DNA of 6,130 nucleotides from Dehalococcoidia bacterium (GTDB lineage: Bacteria > Chloroflexota > Dehalococcoidia > GIF9 > AB-539-J10), in the NCBI GenBank assembly GCA_023128875.1, contig JAGMDB010000136.1:1-6130 (forward strand), read 5' to 3'. A model generated the notes under the pieces. It searched no databases. It worked only from the letters and a program-made list of their open reading frames with translations, and had not been told where the DNA came from. This document shows, piece by piece, positions 5,389 to 6,130 of the stretch (its first letter is position 1; every line of letters starts with the position of its first letter). A program made the position numbers and the translations under genes.

Positions 5389-5475
5389 TTAGTAAATTAT
5401 GGCATCAGGAAGTTTTCCAAAGCTAGCTAATTCTCTGGCAAAACTGTGGTATTGGGTTTTTGTACAGCCTCTCAA
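5389..5475 (-). pseudogene. Fragment resembling a fold-type II PLP enzyme (threonine synthase-like), tentative
   Basis: A short frame opens at TTG (complement of 5473-5475), overlapping the saccharopine-dehydrogenase-like stop as TTGA and preceded at a good distance by AAAGGAG. It runs 28 residues to TAA (complement of 5389-5391). The text includes TKTQYHSFARELASFG and LPDAIIY. This resembles the internal segment of threonine synthase/threonine dehydratase-type enzymes, which reads roughly G-x-K-T...E-I-A-x-x-L-G-x-x-P-D-x-V-V-x-P-x-G-G. The frame ends just before the expected P-x-G-G loop. As an internal domain piece without the rest it would be non-functional. It could instead be a tiny coupled ORF or chance. 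Confidence 0.25.
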
Positions 5476-6130
5476 ATAGATATCTCCTTTGAAAGCACTT
5501 CATGAAGCTTCACAGGGCAGCCCATAGCAGACATCTCTTTCAGAAATTCCAAGGGATCAAGACATTCAGGGCCAATTATTCCCTTGCTTCCTTTTCCCTC
5601 TACACACATCTTTGCACCTACGATGGCTGGCAAAGCGACATAAACATTGAAGGTGCCAAATTTTCTGAACATTTCCAGCCTTTCTTCGGTAGTTGCAAAA
5701 AGAGGGTAAGGATAGGATAATGTGTATTCCATAGTATTTCCTGATTTTGTCCCCTTCACTTTAATTGCCAAGCTTTTGTCAAAGTCAACTGGAGATTTAG
5801 CTACTGCCTCTTCTGTGAAGAAGTCGTTAGTAGGAGACCGCACTAACTTCCCTAAAATGTCCCAGGGGGAAACTTTAATGCCTTTTATATCTATGAGTTT
5901 GTCACTGGCGAATCCTAACTGAATGAGATTCCCTGCTTGTATGTCCATAGGATATTTGAAATCCACATACTTCAGGCCTTTGCCTATAAAGTATGGTAAC
6001 ATTGCTGCCTCTTCATGTAAGTGGTGTACAAGCAGAACTTTTCCAAATGGGGCAAAATCATACTCCTCACGACCACTAAAAGGAGGATATCTCTTATACT
6101 CACCGTCCTCAAACACTATAGGCTCCTCTG
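5472..6130 (-). CDS. Saccharopine dehydrogenase-like oxidoreductase, C-terminal part, cut by the window edge
   Basis: The last 218 residues of a saccharopine-dehydrogenase-family protein (usually about 390-400 residues), open to the right edge, so the N-terminal Rossmann NAD(P)-binding domain is outside the window. The GTG at 6116 is not a credible start, because the frame continues upstream as EEPIV. Family text visible includes VFEDGEYKRYPPFSG near the window edge, the central beta-strand segment SLAIKVKGTKSG with MEYTLSYPYPLF, and the C-terminal signature GIIGPECLDPLEFLKEM. Family members interconvert saccharopine-like secondary amines with their parent amino acid and aldehyde or keto acid. 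In many bacteria they act in polyamine (carboxynorspermidine) or lysine metabolism, or have unknown roles. It converges on the MttB cluster. The family call is good; substrate is unknown. Confidence 0.85.
   Translation of the reverse strand, partial: EEPIVFEDGEYKRYPPFSGREEYDFAPFGKVLLVHHLHEEAAMLPYFIGKGLKYVDFKYPMDIQAGNLIQLGFASDKLIDIKGIKVSPWDILGKLVRSPTNDFFTEEAVAKSPVDFDKSLAIKVKGTKSGNTMEYTLSYPYPLFATTEERLEMFRKFGTFNVYVALPAIVGAKMCVEGKGSKGIIGPECLDPLEFLKEMSAMGCPVKLHEVLSKEISI

Larger units (their letters stand above)
5153..5471. other. Gene-poor region between convergent ends
   Basis: About 320 bases without an intact gene, between the S9 stub and the end of the saccharopine-dehydrogenase-like gene. 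It contains an imperfect inverted repeat (5233-5271), a T-rich stretch (about 5331-5355), a 12-bp palindrome (5353-5364) and two minus-strand segments that look like gene relics (5186-5299 and 5389-5475). I found no convincing intrinsic terminator for either flanking gene: the hairpin at 5233-5271 is not followed by a T-run on either strand. Confidence 0.5.

Noticed and set aside
1..6130. CRISPR arrays, tRNA or rRNA genes, insertion sequences.
   Set aside because: No regularly spaced repeats, no cloverleaf or rRNA signatures and no transposase fragments or terminal inverted repeats were seen on either strand.

Overview
The window looks like accessory chromosomal DNA from an anaerobic bacterium, most likely a low-to-mid-GC Firmicute of the Clostridia/Peptococcaceae kind. 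This rests on strong AGGAGG-type ribosome binding sites, sigma-70-type promoters, and a gene set (MttB-superfamily methyltransferase, DUF917 protein, M29-like metalloenzyme) that I know mainly from such anaerobes. The assignment is inference; no rRNA or other phylogenetic marker is present.

Layout. The left edge (1-334, minus) holds the N-terminal third of a short-chain dehydrogenase/reductase with its own upstream promoter (399-427). A 675-bp intergenic region follows. It contains phased direct repeats (531-569), a strong plus-strand promoter whose -35/-10 spacer is an (AC)n microsatellite (618-646), and what may be the decayed C-terminal end of a membrane permease (686-992). A co-directional plus-strand cluster comes next: a DUF917 / S-methyl-thiohydantoin-desulfurase-family protein (1010-2161), a non-coding or decayed gap (2162-2385), an M29-aminopeptidase-like metalloenzyme (2386-3441), and an MttB-family (trimethylamine methyltransferase-like) protein without pyrrolysine (3459-4919). 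Eight bases further on is the stub of an S9-type peptidase gene (4928-5152) that stops after its first beta-propeller blade. From 5153 to 5471 there is no intact gene, but the minus strand reads as short relic fragments. The right edge (5472-6130, minus) is the C-terminal part of a saccharopine-dehydrogenase-like protein that runs out of the window.

How the genes may work together. The DUF917, M29-like and MttB-like genes look like one small catabolic operon. By family, the parts suggest a hydantoin/thiohydantoin-type hydrolase, a metal-dependent hydrolase or ring-opening enzyme, and a corrinoid-dependent methyltransferase acting on a methylated (quaternary) amine. A route for scavenging a methylated N-heterocycle or betaine, such as an ergothioneine-type compound, is an attractive guess, but the substrate cannot be read from the sequence. 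The corrinoid protein and the methyl-accepting partner that an MttB enzyme needs are not in the window. The surrounding gene stubs suggest a flank of repeated insertion and deletion.
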